Assembly: GCF_033472595.1 (NCBI RefSeq)
Contig: NZ_CP137642.1
Location: 1,054,001-1,118,000 of the forward strand
Direction: 5' to 3'
Length of the DNA stretch: 64,000 nucleotides
Origin: Methanoculleus receptaculi
GTDB lineage: Archaea > Halobacteriota > Methanomicrobia > Methanomicrobiales > Methanoculleaceae
Positions 62,999 to 64,000 of the stretch are shown here, piece after piece; position 1 is the first letter of the stretch; each line of letters begins with the position of its first letter. The translations under genes and the position numbers were made by a program. The notes beneath the pieces are model-generated. The model was not told the DNA's origin, made no database searches, and worked only from the letters and a program-made list of their open reading frames with translations.

Positions 62999-63821
62999 AC
63001 GTCCCGGTCTTATCCGGTCCCCGCCGAAGGAGCCTTTCCAGCTCGCCGCGATAAAGCAGATAGAGGTCGTTGGCGAGGGTGGCCAGTTGGGGTACTACGG
63101 TGAAGAGGGCGTAGGCCAGGAACACCAGCACGACAAGCGCCCCGAGTTCTGCCGCGACGTTGTGCGCCCAGAAGAAACTCTCGTAGCCGAACTCACCGTT
63201 GCTGGCGATCTCGGGAAGGTATGGGAACCACTGCTCGGTGTAGGCCGCGATCACAAAGACGTTTCGGAGGATGTTGAGGATGTAGATCGTGGGGAAGACG
63301 ATGAAGAAACCCGCTATCTTCTGTTTCAGCGTCGACTTTACGCCCCAGGCGACGCCGAGCATGATCGCGATGCTCTGGATCCCGGTGCAGGCCAGGACTA
63401 TCTCGGTCTGGAAGCCGTTGCGCTCCAGCATGTTCCAGGCCTGAAAGTTTACCGGGTAGCCGATTGCTGCAAGCACCGCTGAGGTTTGCCCGGCGACCGC
63501 GCTGATCAGCCAGTCCCCGAGCGCCGGGATGTAGCCGAAGGGGGCGTAGACCAGGAACGCGATGGCGGCGATCACTGAGACCTGGATCACCCGGGGGTCG
63601 TTGCGGAGGAGGTGTTTTATGGTTATATAAAGGAGCGGCAGCGAGATGACTGCCAGCGTTGGGTATACGAAGTTGTTGAGTGAGATGTAGCGGGGTATAC
63701 CGGCGAAGAGGTAGCCAACTATGCTTATCCAGCCGCCGATGGCAAAGTAGTTTCGATACCTCCAGGGGATGAGGAAGGCAAGAAAGCAGATGCAGGAGAT
63801 CAGCACCAGGTAATCACTCAT
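62997..63821 (-). CDS. artA: Archaeosortase A
   Basis: 274 residues, eight or so membrane helices. The exosortase/archaeosortase catalytic triad is visible: Cys in VLACTGIQSIAIML, Arg in LNILRNVFVIAAY, His in SFFWAHNVAAELGAL. ArtA cuts the PGF-CTERM tail of surface proteins such as S-layer glycoprotein and attaches them to an archaeal lipid. No PGF-CTERM substrate is encoded in the window. ATG 63821. Confidence 0.93.
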   Translation of the reverse strand: MSDYLVLISCICFLAFLIPWRYRNYFAIGGWISIVGYLFAGIPRYISLNNFVYPTLAVISLPLLYITIKHLLRNDPRVIQVSVIAAIAFLVYAPFGYIPALGDWLISAVAGQTSAVLAAIGYPVNFQAWNMLERNGFQTEIVLACTGIQSIAIMLGVAWGVKSTLKQKIAGFFIVFPTIYILNILRNVFVIAAYTEQWFPYLPEIASNGEFGYESFFWAHNVAAELGALVVLVFLAYALFTVVPQLATLANDLYLLYRGELERLLRRGPDKTGT

Positions 63822-64000
63822 CCATTAACGTTCTGTTTATCCGGCAATAAAACCACGTGTGCGGCCGATCTCCCCGGCCGCGGGTTTGGGCGGGGGAGTG
63901 GCTCGTGCAGTATGACCAAGAGTGAACTACCCCGCGCCTCTCGGGCGGGGACTTCCCGCTCCGCCCCCTTCACCCCCGCAAGTTAATTGTGGTCGCCGTC
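63822..64000. other. Right-end intergenic sequence
   Basis: GC-rich, without a gene. A short inverted motif (CCCGCGCCTCTCGGGCGGGG near 63932) can form a hairpin and recalls the stem of the dispersed repeat family, but too little is present to assign it. Confidence 0.3.

Noticed and set aside
1-64000. CRISPR array or cas genes
   Set aside because: No regularly spaced short repeats with unique spacers; the only tandem repeats are the ~250-bp units and no Cas motif was seen.

Overview
The window looks like a piece of the chromosome of a GC-rich methanogenic archaeon, most likely Methanomicrobiales and close to Methanoculleus (inference). The evidence is archaeal: an MCM helicase, replication factor C small subunit, an Lhr helicase with metallophosphoesterase and RPA-associated protein, archaetidylinositol-phosphate synthase, archaeosortase A, a YcaO/TfuA pair of the kind that makes thioglycine in methyl-coenzyme M reductase, leaderless or near-leaderless genes behind TATA boxes, and 'HisKA variant' PAS kinases typical of methanogens.

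The left half (about 1-31.4 kb) is an accessory/defence island. It opens with the first two genes of a BREX system of apparent type 3 order (brxF, then a large P-loop ATPase running off the left edge, both on the minus strand). After a TauE/SafE permease, small genes, a RelE-type toxin-antitoxin pair and two decayed insertion sequences comes a complete six-gene type 1 BREX operon on the minus strand (brxA-brxB-brxC-pglX-pglZ-brxL, 25.5 to 13.1 kb) with start/stop overlaps or tight spacing throughout. Upstream of it lie a DNA ligase C-terminal scrap, a truncated IS1634-like transposase, an unrecognised two-gene operon (26.7-29.7 kb) whose second product has a PD-(D/E)XK-like motif, a 5'-truncated gene, an IS630 C-terminal scrap, a broken HepT and an MntA-like nucleotidyltransferase. 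A 215-bp direct repeat (a complete 168-codon gene at 8.2 kb and a truncated copy of its 5' end at 31.2 kb) brackets the island.

The right half (31.5-64 kb) is mostly core genome: an M24 peptidase, a very large REC/PAS/PocR histidine kinase, the lhr-phosphoesterase-rpap group, rfcS-mcm, a second PAS kinase, a 1372-residue HEAT-repeat membrane-anchored protein, tRNA-Leu(GAG), a moeB-moaE-ycaO-tfuA operon, a LeuA/CimA-ilvB-ilvN branched-chain amino-acid operon, a sodium:solute symporter with its 37-residue accessory protein, a pyrimidine reductase of riboflavin/F420 synthesis, and AIP synthase facing archaeosortase A.

Four intergenic gaps (about 6.8-7.6, 36.4-37.1, 46.5-46.9 and 60.0-61.4 kb) are filled by tandem copies of one dispersed ~250-bp non-coding repeat with three strong potential hairpins. 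No CRISPR array and only one tRNA were seen.
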